Positions 53,918 to 64,000 of a stretch of DNA of 64,000 nt are shown here, one piece after another; the first letter of the stretch is position 1; each line of letters starts with the position of its first letter. The DNA comes from Scatophagus argus. Lineage: Eukaryota; Chordata; Actinopteri; Scatophagidae. The notes beneath the pieces are model-generated. The model saw only the letters and a program-made list of their open reading frames with translations, made no database searches and was not told where the DNA came from. The stretch spans positions 22,114,501-22,178,500 of the forward strand of contig NC_058496.1 in NCBI RefSeq assembly GCF_020382885.2. Reading direction: 5' to 3'. Both the position numbers and the translations under genes were made by a program.

Positions 53918-54446
53918 CTCAGGAGTCGACAGACGCGCCGGCGCGTCCTTATCACAAGACCACTTTAAGACGACGTAGCTGAAAGACGCAGCCTCGCTGA
54001 ATCCCAGTTTTTTTTTGTGTCGAAAGTCGGCACTTCAAACTATATACCAGTTTTTAAATTTTGTTAATATGTCAAGTAAAACCCGAGTTATGATAAAAAA
54101 TATACACACTGTTTTTTTCATGACCATTGCCATCACGTTTGGTGCGCGTTTGGGGCGCGCATTTTATTCAAGAAGACGCAGTAAACACCAGCGCATTGAG
54201 CGCACTTCATTCAGCGCATTTCAGCGCATTTTCCCCAGTCGGATTTTAGAGTTTTGTGTGATTTTAGGTCCAGTGTGTCAATACAGTATGTCAAAATGAA
54301 AAAAACAACAGTAAATCACACTTGTGAGGTTGTGCTGATCAAAAATGATTCCAAAATGGCAAGATAAAAAAAATTCTAAGTTGAAATATAAAATTAGAAT
54401 CAAAAATAGTCAACAACTGACAATTATACATGACTTCAGAGGGTTA
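53918..54446 (-). mobile_element. TTAA-bounded piggyBac-like non-autonomous element
   Basis: The right end reads, inverted, TTAACCCTCTGAAGTC. The left end contains CCTCAGGAGTCGACAG followed by the palindrome ACGCGCCGGCGCGT. The shared CCTCNGRAGTC termini suggest an element of about 0.53 kb, although the left TTAA is not preserved. The last 180 bases are the inverted counterpart of 45404-45582. No transposase is present. Confidence 0.6.
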
Positions 54447-54449
54447 AAT

Positions 54450-57400
54450 GTCTTGTAACTAATATGAGCTGTAATGGTGTGATTTCCCCCATGCATAGGT
54501 AGAGGTAGAGCTGTCCTGGTTTCTTGACCATGTGTCCAGGGAACCAGGTTTCTAATCAACTTTTATACATGCGTGCATGTGCATGACAAAGAAAATGGAG
54601 AAAATATCAGTACCAGTGTTTACTTTTGCTCATGAAATGTGTAATGAAAAATTTTTTTCCATGACGAATTCATTATCTAATAATAAAAACTATGATCAAA
54701 TATAAAAAAAAAAAAAAAAAAAATGCTGACTGGTGAGATTCTTTGGGGGTTCACTTTCATGTACAGCTGTTGTGAACTGTTATTGTGTAACTTACTGTAT
54801 TTTTCTTGAATAAAACTGTCTGAATTCTGTATGTGAACTGATACAGTCCCAGGTGGTGCTGTCCCACAGTGGTTCAATCAGGAAAGACTAATAGTAGAGA
54901 AAAGCAGAAAAAAGTATAGAGAATTTATTGTGCACAGAGGAATAAACTTTGGTGCTAATACTCCGGCAGGAAGTAGATTGCCTGATGAATGAGGCGCTTC
55001 CAGATGAAGCCTACACACAGGTGATGGTGATGGGGACTGGTGCTGACTCATGGAAGGAAACTTGCATGATGCCAGGCATCCACAGAGATGGCGGTGGAGG
55101 GATGAAGGTGGCTTGTGGAACATCATGAAGCTGAAATGACAGCGGAGAGAGAGAGAGAAGACTTTTAAATTCGACAGCTAACTAGTGATTGGCTAAAGGA
55201 GTGACGTGATTCGCTAAGCTTCATTTCCTGCCACTCCCAAATGACAGTAGGTCAAATAAATGTAAACACACAGTATCCAGTTTAATTCAATTCCAAAATG
55301 AATACATAGGTACATGAGCTCTCTCACTCTCTGTACTTTTGTATTTAAAATGTATTTCATGCTTGAAGTTCACTCTAAAATGCTTTGATCCAGCCAATTG
55401 TCATTAAGCTGCACTTCAGCAGGTTGTTGTTGCTCTGACAACCATTTTAGATAAACTTTTGATAAAGTTTTACAGAACTACAGTAAATAATCCAGAATTT
55501 AGGGTCAATTTATCAACTTTTTCATCTGCTTAACTTGATTATCCACATATGATGAATGAGGTCTTCGTTATTGTGGAGATGGAGAATGAAATTGTTCTCA
55601 CTGTATACCTTAGTAAGTTCTAAGTCAATGCCATCTGACATCTGAGAACACATCAAACTCATCCATTGCTCAAACTGAACTACTGGATTGATTTTAATAT
55701 TTTCACTTGTGCCTGAATCAACAACCCCAGAAACACCTGACCCTTAGTGTTTTTTAAACAAGGAGCTATTTTTGGTTGGAAGGCCTACTTCCTAACTAAC
55801 ATGCTGATTTCAAAATTCTGCGTAATTGACGTGTAAAGTTTCACACAGCTTATTGTGTGGACAAAAGCGTGACCTTACCTCTGTTAAAACATAATACACT
55901 GACGTACGAGCTTCGACTTTTGTCAAGAGAGGATTTGAGTGTGTAAACAGCACACTGTGTTAAAAATAGTTGAGACTTAAGCAACAGAAGCTGTCAGTAA
56001 TGTCAGCAGTTCAGGACAAAAAAATATTCAAATTTCATTCATTTTCTTTTCAGGATGACTTGCAATCACTTTGGTGACCCTCTGCCTTTTCTTCTAGCAC
56101 CATCATCAAGTCAAACTTTTGATTATTCAGCATTTGGTTTATGACCAAATGCCTGCAAACCTAACAACTGTCGGCCTGAGTTATGCTTAGTAAATATTAG
56201 CATGCATCAAACAATATGACATTAATTGAAACAACCCTTAATAACAGCAAAATCCTACCCAGATGAGAAAATTTACTGATTTAATTCAACTTTGTTTCCT
56301 TACATTTATCAGTAGTTTGAATGGCTGTTTTGTGTTTGTTTTCACTTTTATTGCTGTTCCCTCACTGACTGCGGGTGTGGACAGACTGAATACATAAATA
56401 TTATTGGACCTGAGTAAAAACAGGCACAAACACAAAGAAAACACTGGAGTGAAGAATGTGTTCCCAAGGCCTGAACCTTTGACCCTCTCTCAGTGAATCA
56501 GAGTCAGATCATCTCTGAGGGCTTGGACTCTGTGAACTCTCGGTGGCTGAGCTGATGGGGTTCAAAGGGTCAAAATGCATGAGAATTAGGATTTAATAGA
56601 GCAGACACTCAGACCAGATTTCAGCCAGCTCCATTTGTTGTTTATTTTTGCACAGCACGTACATCATGGAGACGACCCAACATCCAGTTTGCCTCCAAAC
56701 GTGAGACACTGTTTATTGTCTCCTCTCTCTGTCTTCTTCTTCGTCTCTCCTCTCATTTGACGTGTAGCTGTTGTCGCAATGCTGCACCTCCTAGCAGCAG
56801 TGACAAACACATGAACCTTGAACACTGCGGTTAATGTGTCTCTGCACCTCAGTTGCATTTGTTTATACTCACATAAAGGTTTTTATATCCTCGGTTCACT
56901 GTGACACAGATTATTTTACAGAATAAATAACTGTGCAAACATTAATTTGAACAAAATACCTGTTGCTGTTACTTGATTTGAGACAAATATTGATTGAAGT
57001 TAATTAATTGTTGCAGCCAGTCTCCACATGAGACAGTGTTATGCTACAAGGTGAGTTGTGAACAGTGTATTTGAGCTTACCAAAAGCGGTTTTCTACAGA
57101 AAGCCATGTAAATTTAGCTGCTCATTGTTTATATGCTTTTAGTTACTTTTAGCCACTGTGAAGGGCAGTCTGATGGTCAGTCAGTTGGTTGGTCCATCAC
57201 TTTGGCCCAAGATGAAATATCTTGTTAACTACTGGATGAATTGTCATGAAATTTAATTCAGACTATGATGATCATCTGACTTTTAAGCACCATCATTAGG
57301 TCATCATTCATGTCCAGAGCTGTTCATGACATGCAACACTAATGATATTCTCATCAGCCCATCAGTGTCTAGTACTAATTACTAAATGTAAATATGCTAA

Positions 57401-58525
57401 CAGCTCCACAGAGTCACTTAGATGTAGAATCATGTTTTCATGCTTATGTTATGCACATATGCATAATATGTGTGTGTGTGTGTGTGTGTGTTGCGTGCAG
57501 AGAATGAGGCAGTGCTGACAATCAAAGCAATTCAGATACATTCCTGACGCTTCAGTGAGAATTTCTGTGGTTGAAGCCTGAGGAGAAAAAAGGAAAAACA
57601 GAATTCCACACGCAAAGAGAGGTGAGGTGAGAAGAGGAAACAAATGGAGAGAGGAGAGAAGAGAACAACCAAGGAGATGAAATAAGCAGAGGAAACACGG
57701 GGGGAGTGGAGAGGTGAGATAAAGAGAGGAGTGGAAACAAGAAGAGGAGAACAAACTTGTAGTCTGATCCCTGGCTCCAGATTCATGTCAAAGTGTCAAG
57801 AATCCCAGTTTGCACCTGATGGCTGTAGCAAAGCACTGGAGTGATATATAAATGCAAGTCCCTTCAGTCTTGGACTATACACAGTTTATGTGTTGTGACA
57901 TTAATTAACAACACTGTCCATATTAATCATGAATCCTGATTTCCTCTGTGTTCTGCTTCAACCTGCTATATGATGAAATAATACTGGGTGGACCAAAGCG
58001 GCATGAAGTGGACAGGAGACATCCAGTGCAACTGGGCTGCTTTGGTTAACTGCAGTCAGTCTCAAAGAGGACCTGCAGGACATTTTCACTTTGTCACACT
58101 TGACAGGCTCATTTTTTTTTTTTTTTTACTGTGGATTAGCCTTTGTTACCTATTTAATATTTTTAATATGTAATATTTTTGCATGTTAATGAACTCAATA
58201 CATTTTTTTTCCACATTTTTCTTCGACTGTTTAATTCCACACTACACCTACATTTTATTTGATCTTCTGTAAATAAAATGATGATGGATAATAATAGACT
58301 GAGAGTCAATATTCCTTGACTTCACCCTCAGACTCGCGCCTGTATGCAGCTGCAGCTCAGATTTTCCTGCAGCATTGAAACATGATGCAAGAGAAGGAGG
58401 TGGAGAAGTTCTCTTCTGGGGAAGACAAGTTTGCGTGCATCTAAAAATAATCTCAACTCACAAGAACAATAATTCCACAAGTGGGTGGGTTCTACCTGCC
58501 CCAAGGCAAGCTGACAACACCTACT
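54450..58525. other. intergenic DNA
   Basis: AT-rich, with a poly-A run at about 54703-54721 and a (GT)n array at 57469-57490. Open frames around 54878-55126 and 56664-56858 (minus strand) have no recognisable family and no splice support. Confidence 0.4.
57469..57490. repeat. (GT)n microsatellite
   Basis: An uninterrupted array of 11 GT units. Confidence 0.95.
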
Positions 58526-58532
58526 CTGCACA

Positions 58533-58540
58533 TATATAAA
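58533..58540 (+). promoter_or_regulatory. ier3: TATA box of ier3
   Basis: TATATAAA followed by AAG in a GC-richer context, about 460 bases before the ier3 start codon. The transcription start is expected near 58565. A strong TATA promoter fits an immediate-early gene. Confidence 0.65.
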
Positions 58541-58996
58541 AAGTCTGTGTGCTGAAATGAGAACTACATTATTGATGGAGATAGACTTTCAGAGTGGGAA
58601 TGATAGAAACTGACAAAGAGAGCAAGAGATACAAGAGTTGAAAATAAGATCTTGATGCAGCGTGTGTGATTTGGACAGATAAACAGAGGCTGTTTGTACT
58701 TGAGAGTCTCTGAAAACAGTCTGAAGGAGACTAAAAGATAAGGAGAACAGAAAAGACTTTCAGGTCAAGAGAGAGCTAATAGAAAGACTGAAAGTTTGGA
58801 AAAGTAAAGACGGCGTGAGATAAAGGTGCAGAGAAAAGAACTCCTAGGGCTGATCAGCAGACTGGATCTGATTGTAGGAGGTGTTTGGAGACATTTGTGT
58901 TAGGGGTAACAGAGAAAGAGAAAATTGCTGGTAGACAGAGAAAAAAATAAGATAAAAAGACTCCTAACAGTAAAAGAAGACCATCAGACATCAACA

Positions 58997-59913
58997 ATGC
59001 CTACCTCCTCCGTCTGCAGACCGCTCCCTGTGGCCCTGGGGCCTTTGGAGGCAACCAGCACCTTCACTTCTTCATCCTGTTCCTCACGTTCCTCCCTGCT
59101 TCCCTCTCCTTCTCGAGGTCGTCGCCTCCGCCGTGTCCTGTACCCAGCATCTCAGAGCAGGAGGCCCTCGCTGAGGGAGGCCCCAGATCAGGCCCACCGC
59201 CTGCTGCTGCTGCTCTCTGCACTGATCTTCCTGCAGGTCTACAATGAGGAGATGCACACCTGCACAGGTTAGGTCCCACGCATTGACAAAATTTGAAGGC
59301 TCACACCTGATCTGTCACAGCACAATTGAAAGAGTCATTTTTGAATGAAATGTGTTTAAATATAATCATGAAGAGAAAGAGGAAAAAAAATGCAATATGA
59401 TACTCAGCTTTGGGAGGACTATGTAACGTTAGCTTAAAGTTAGCTTAGCTAAATGCACATTGTATGCTAAACATATACACATATACACTAGCCAACCTAA
59501 TTTTGATTTAGTTTTAGGTGTCGCTTTTGAAAATTTTAGTTTAATTTCAGTCATTTGATTTTGTTATGTTACATTTAGTTTTAGCATTTTAGCAACTGGG
59601 AAGTGCATGGACTGTAATTTTAATTTCCTGTCTTCAAGTGAAGTTTAAATGTGTCACCTTGTGCAGATCGGTAGCTAATTGTATATACTGAATTTTGTAT
59701 CTATTGCTCCTTCTCTGTCAAAAGTTCAGTTTGAAAAAAAAAAATCTCATATTTACAGAGCTCCAGAGCCAGTGCCCAGACCCAACAGTCTCTCATTTCC
59801 AGGAATGTGATGGGAGCCTGGGCACAGCGCAGGGATGGATTGGGGAGGAGTCCTGGAAGGTCCAGATGGCGACAGGAGCTTCAGAAACTCAGCTGGAGTG
59901 TGTAGTGTCATAA
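58997..59913 (+). CDS. ier3: immediate early response 3 (IER3 / IEX-1)-like protein
   Basis: Stress- and growth-factor-induced small membrane-associated regulator of apoptosis and ERK/NF-kB signalling in mammals. The exons are 58997-59267 and 59759-59913, joined at GCACAG/GTTAGG and TTTACAG/AGC in frame, giving 141 residues. The N-terminal Ser/Pro-rich region is followed by RRLRRVLYP, an Arg-rich spacer and a hydrophobic helix HRLLLLLSALIFLQVYNEE (about 68-86). This is the same arrangement as human IER3 (RRVLYP ... KRLLFLLL ... EE), which is the basis of the call. The second exon does not resemble the human C-terminus, so the ending is less certain; unspliced exon 1 would stop at 59272. The ATG in CAACAATGCC is the first in the frame. 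Poly-A signal at 60232-60237. Confidence 0.75.
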
Positions 59914-60231
59914 TGGTGGAGCAAGTAATTGCCACTAATACAATCCTGTGTCCCCAAAGGACTGACATTTTGAGGGAAACAAACATAGAAGAGACTGCAG
60001 ACACAGTGACTTGTTCAGCTGATATGTTGATGATGATGTGCTATCTCTTTGTAAAAGGCTGGATGTCAAACCAGAATTTATCAGCCACAAAAGGGACCAT
60101 CTTAAAAACCACAAAACTGTCAACAGAAATATGTTTTCTTTTTTAAAGTTTTGTAACAGTTTTGCTGGACACAATGGTTGATCAAATATAAGAACTGTTA
60201 AATATCTGTTTTACTTGTAAAATGTGAATCT

Positions 60232-60237
60232 AATAAA
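60232..60237 (+). terminator. ier3: poly-A signal of ier3
   Basis: AATAAA about 320 bases after the ier3 stop codon, in an AT-rich 3' untranslated region. A (GT)n tract follows at about 60267. Confidence 0.55.
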
Positions 60238-60299
60238 TCAGTTAGTGCATTTATGTGAAATTGTTATGTGTGTGTGTGTGTGTCTGTGTGTCTTTGTGT

Positions 60300-63200
60300 G
60301 TACAACCAGGGCAAAATGTAGCTGAAAAGTTTACTGCCGTATGTACAATTTTGAGGTATTTCACTTATTGTATTATAAATACTATACTACATTTCAGAAG
60401 AAAACATTGTACTTATCACTTACCTAGATTTATTTGACTGCTACAGCATAAAATTTTAACTTCCAAAGGAACACTTTTTCCAACTTTTGAATCCTTTTAT
60501 AAGTACATTTTATTTCTAATACTTGCTTCCTTACTTATGATCTTGAATGAAGTACTTCTGCTTGTAATGGGGTATTTTTTCACTTTTGCTGCTTTTTATT
60601 TAGGTACATGTGAACACCTCTGTCACCACAGGGATGCAGTACAAACTGCAATCAGAAAAAGAACTGATCAGTTTCTGGTTTAACTGGTTCTCTGTCCTGC
60701 AATGTGACTCTGTTTCCTCCATCGTGATGTTTCCTGAGGCAGTATGGAAAACAGTGTGTGGCCCCTAGTGGAGTGTGTGTGTGTCTGTGTGTGTGTATGT
60801 GTTGTGGTGGTATGGGGTACTTTAAACAGTTGGGTCGGTGAACTGAAGCAGTGACTCAGAGACGAGGTAATCCCTCATTCAGCCCATGTAGACTGATTAA
60901 ACAAACATGCTATTCTGTGGCCGTCACAATGTCTGGTATCAGCGTATGAGGACATGCCTCGATATGTATGCGACACCACCTGACTGTACTGATATAGTTT
61001 TAATGCTTTAACTGATTTAATTTAATAATATAATTTACCAGAATGATTATTTCTGTTCATTAAAGCAGAATAAAAAGGTAGAAAAATAACAGGAATCTAA
61101 GATTAACATGCATTAAATAACATAATAAATAAATCTGAATTTGTTCAAATATTTTGACAAATATATGTTCAAAGAGATGTAGCTATAGCCTATGTACTAA
61201 TCAGTACATTAATACAGGTATGAGTATAAAGAATAAATAAAACAATGTAAATAAAATACTTAAAAAATAAGCATAGTGATAGAATATCACATATGTTTGT
61301 AATAATGTAATGATAAAAATAAAATTATGTATTACTATGCAATGTATTGTAAAAACTCACTGGTTAAAACACAACATATATATAATTACACTGAAATAGC
61401 AAAATTTGACTAAAATCATACATTAAATTGAAAGGAAGGTACATAAAAAAGATCAATAGAGAGACCAATAATCTAAACGTTTTATATGATAAATTATAGA
61501 GAAAACATCTTTGATTATACATCTCAGCAGCAACAGCATAGCAATAACAGCATAGCTTTTCTGCAGCGATAATTAAAATTCTCAGAAGAAGCAGAAATTT
61601 ATTTCGTTCTAATGATGGAAGTCAGATGAATGGATAGAAGAACGGAAAGAAAAGAGACAGCAGAGATACATACAATCTGCCTTAGGGCAAAATGATGTCA
61701 GTGTGTGTTTGTAATATTTATGTCAGTTCATATAAGGTTAAGTATGATCTCATCATGTTGTTCATTAGTATGAACACTAACATCACGTCACTGCGCAGAC
61801 AACAATGTGATCCAGGAGCATGATGAGTCCCATCCAATGAGCCTCAGCCACTGAAGCAAACACTGTGACTGTATAAGGAAACCTCTGTAGCTAAATATGT
61901 GGCCATGCAGTCTGTTATGGAGGTCTGTCCCACTCTGCCTTCATGTACCAACACGCACTGTGTGTGAGATAGAAATCCCTCAGAGCAGACCAGCTGAGCG
62001 AAGTTCACGTGCCAAACTGGCTGCTGTTCATCAGCGTATGAATACCCCCTGAAAATATGTTTCTGGTGTTTGTCCACAGTTTAGACAAACTTCCAAACTG
62101 CGACTTTTTGTCAAAAAAAATCTTCGAATGCAGTGCTGACTCAAAGATCTGCAGTAGTTGCCATCAGGAGCTTAGCACAAAAATGTACCTCAACAGAGTC
62201 TTTTTGCCTTTTGCCTTCATTCTCATCTACCCCCTCCAAAACAAGTGTCTTGTTCAGTTTCTTTTCTGTGACACCTGGTTTTAAGACAAATATTCACCAG
62301 CTTAGATCACCCACTCTTTGATTCACTCACTCAGGCATCAGAATTGCTAATTAAGTGCAAAACAACACTATGGACCATGTGTTTACTGGGTGTTTATAAA
62401 TCAGATAAAACTTCATCCAGAAGACACAAACCAAGAAACTGACCTACCAAATAAAGTAGGGATCTCAGAACACATTAAAATATGCAATGATGTTGTTGTG
62501 CACTTGCAAACATAGTGTGGTTCTCCCTAAAGCTGTTAAAAGTGCAGCGATGAGGAAGCTACTGAGATGCTCAGAATATTGTCCTGTTAATGCCACTTGA
62601 ATGGCAGTAAATTTGTGCAAAATTGAAGACAAATTCAAAGTCTTTTATAGATAGTTGAGATTCCACACTGAGGAACAAATTTACAACAACTTTATGAAGG
62701 AATAATATGCCAAGTGGGGCTAAGGGTCTGTCAGTTTGATTTTTTGTCTCTGATCACCTTTAACATTTTTTTTTCTCCAGTTGGGTTCTTATTTTCTCTT
62801 CATTCACCAAGTTAATTTCTGAGATGTGTGAGATTTTGATAAAATAATTGTAACCAGCTGTAGGCAGCAATAAATCCTATAATCTGACATCATGGACAGT
62901 GCTTTCCTAAATATGGTGAATACACTTCAGAGTGCTCATGATCCTCACAGTGGCGATGACTTCAGAGGCTCGCTCTGTGGAGCAGAGCCATACATTGTGG
63001 TACAAACAGACACACACACATGTTTGAGGGTTGTGAGAGATTCTGTCAGAGTGACTCTTGAAGTGACTACAGTTAAAACCGTTTGAGGAAGAAGACGTAA
63101 CGTCACTGCAGAGCGGGATGACAGTTTGATGAGCACGACAGTTGGTTTCTATCTGGGCACTCATGAGTGTGTGTGTGTCTCTTTGTGTCTTTAAATGTGT

Positions 63201-64000
63201 GTTGTGATTCACTGCTATGTTGAAAGTTAAAAAAAAAATTGGCAGAACAATTAGGACACATACTTACTTACCTAGGTGTGTACAGGTGTGTGTGCGTGTG
63301 TGCACATCAGCGTGTGTGCTTGTGTAAATTTTGTTCCCACACATAAACTCAGCTCTTTTAGCACAGACTTTTCAAATGTCACAAAATATTTGCAAAATAT
63401 TTGCGACATTTATATTATTTAATATGAACAGATAAAAACATTTTCTAAACAAAATATGTTGTTTGTTTAATGAGTTGTATTTTAATCAAATATGAATTTA
63501 TGCACGCTGTGTTTGTTTAATTGGCACACTTAATTGACACATTATAGTTACAAAAAGATCAAAGACACTCATAGCTCTATTTGGAAAGTGTGGACCATCT
63601 AATAAACAGCCACTCCATTCAACAATATCAATGGCGGGGGAAGAAGTACACAGATCCTTTATTTAAGTAAATGTAACAATGCTAGACTGTAAAATCCTAC
63701 TAATAATATTCCATTGAAAGTCTTGCATTTGGCATCTTACTCACTCACTCAGTGCCAAAGTATTCTCAGTGTTTTTAAAGTATGAAAAGTGAAAGTATAT
63801 CATTATGCAGCAGAATGACCTTGCTGCATATATGCTGTATTCTATTACTGGATCAGTCTTATTGATGCACAAACTTGTAAGCAACGTTTTTAAATCCTTA
63901 TACTGATTGGCATGTTACACATTTTAACTACTTTGCATACTGCTACTAGTTCAGTCCATAACAATGCATCATCAAACATGCACATTTATATGTACAAAAA
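60300..64000. other. AT-rich intergenic DNA
   Basis: Contains GT-rich simple repeats (about 60770-60800 and 63165-63200, 63285-63320). No exon, RNA gene or complete transposon was recognised. Confidence 0.45.

Noticed and set aside
45404..54446. A single giant transposon with cargo genes
   Set aside because: The interior consists of independent elements with their own ends and duplications, and no cargo genes; two inverted copies of a short element explain the ends more simply.

Overview
The window is a eukaryotic nuclear locus, almost certainly from a ray-finned (teleost) fish. The genes are spliced with GT-AG introns, introns and intergenic DNA are AT-rich, CA/GT microsatellites are common, and the transposon mix (Tc1, piggyBac, Tol2-like hAT, tRNA-derived SINE, LINE tails) is typical of teleosts. 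No bacterial, CRISPR or operon-like structure is present. All gene models were read by eye from splice signals, frame continuity and remembered protein families; nothing was searched or aligned by program.

Layout. (1) 1-1.7 kb: AT-rich intergenic DNA. (2) About 1.8-21.85 kb, plus strand: a complete piwil2 (Zili) gene, the PIWI-clade Argonaute of the germline piRNA pathway, with 23 coding exons that join without a frame break into 1054 residues. Its introns hold two LINE fragments, a probable solo LTR, and a 4.2-kb piggyBac element whose 670-residue transposase looks intact and lies antisense to piwil2. (3) 24.2-25.9 kb, plus strand: a two-exon RING-finger gene with a C-terminal membrane anchor (RNF225/RNF223/RNF183-like). 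(4) 34.3 kb, minus strand: an isolated first exon of a theta-class glutathione S-transferase, with no further exons found. (5) 35.86-39.79 kb, minus strand: cfap157, a coiled-coil ciliary/flagellar protein, 8 exons, 432 residues, with a decayed duplicate of its last exon just downstream. (6) 40-45 kb: intergenic DNA with a tRNA-derived SINE and a solo LTR. (7) 45.4-54.45 kb: a nest of DNA transposons. It contains inverted copies of a TTAA-bounded element end, two Tc1-type elements, and a 5.7-kb Tol2-like hAT element with a perfect 8-bp target duplication and a transposase that splices into 655 residues; a defective Tc1 copy sits inside one hAT intron. (8) 58.5-60.24 kb, plus strand: a TATA-promoter two-exon gene identified as ier3 (IEX-1-like). 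(9) The rest is AT-rich with microsatellites.

The biologically pointed feature is the combination. The germline transposon-silencing gene piwil2 carries an apparently coding-competent piggyBac copy in its own intron, and about 27 kb beyond the gene's 3' end lies an apparently coding-competent Tol2 relative. Both are candidates for recently active elements. The host genes show no obvious shared pathway, apart from piwil2 (germline) and cfap157 (sperm flagellum), which are both expected to be expressed in testis.
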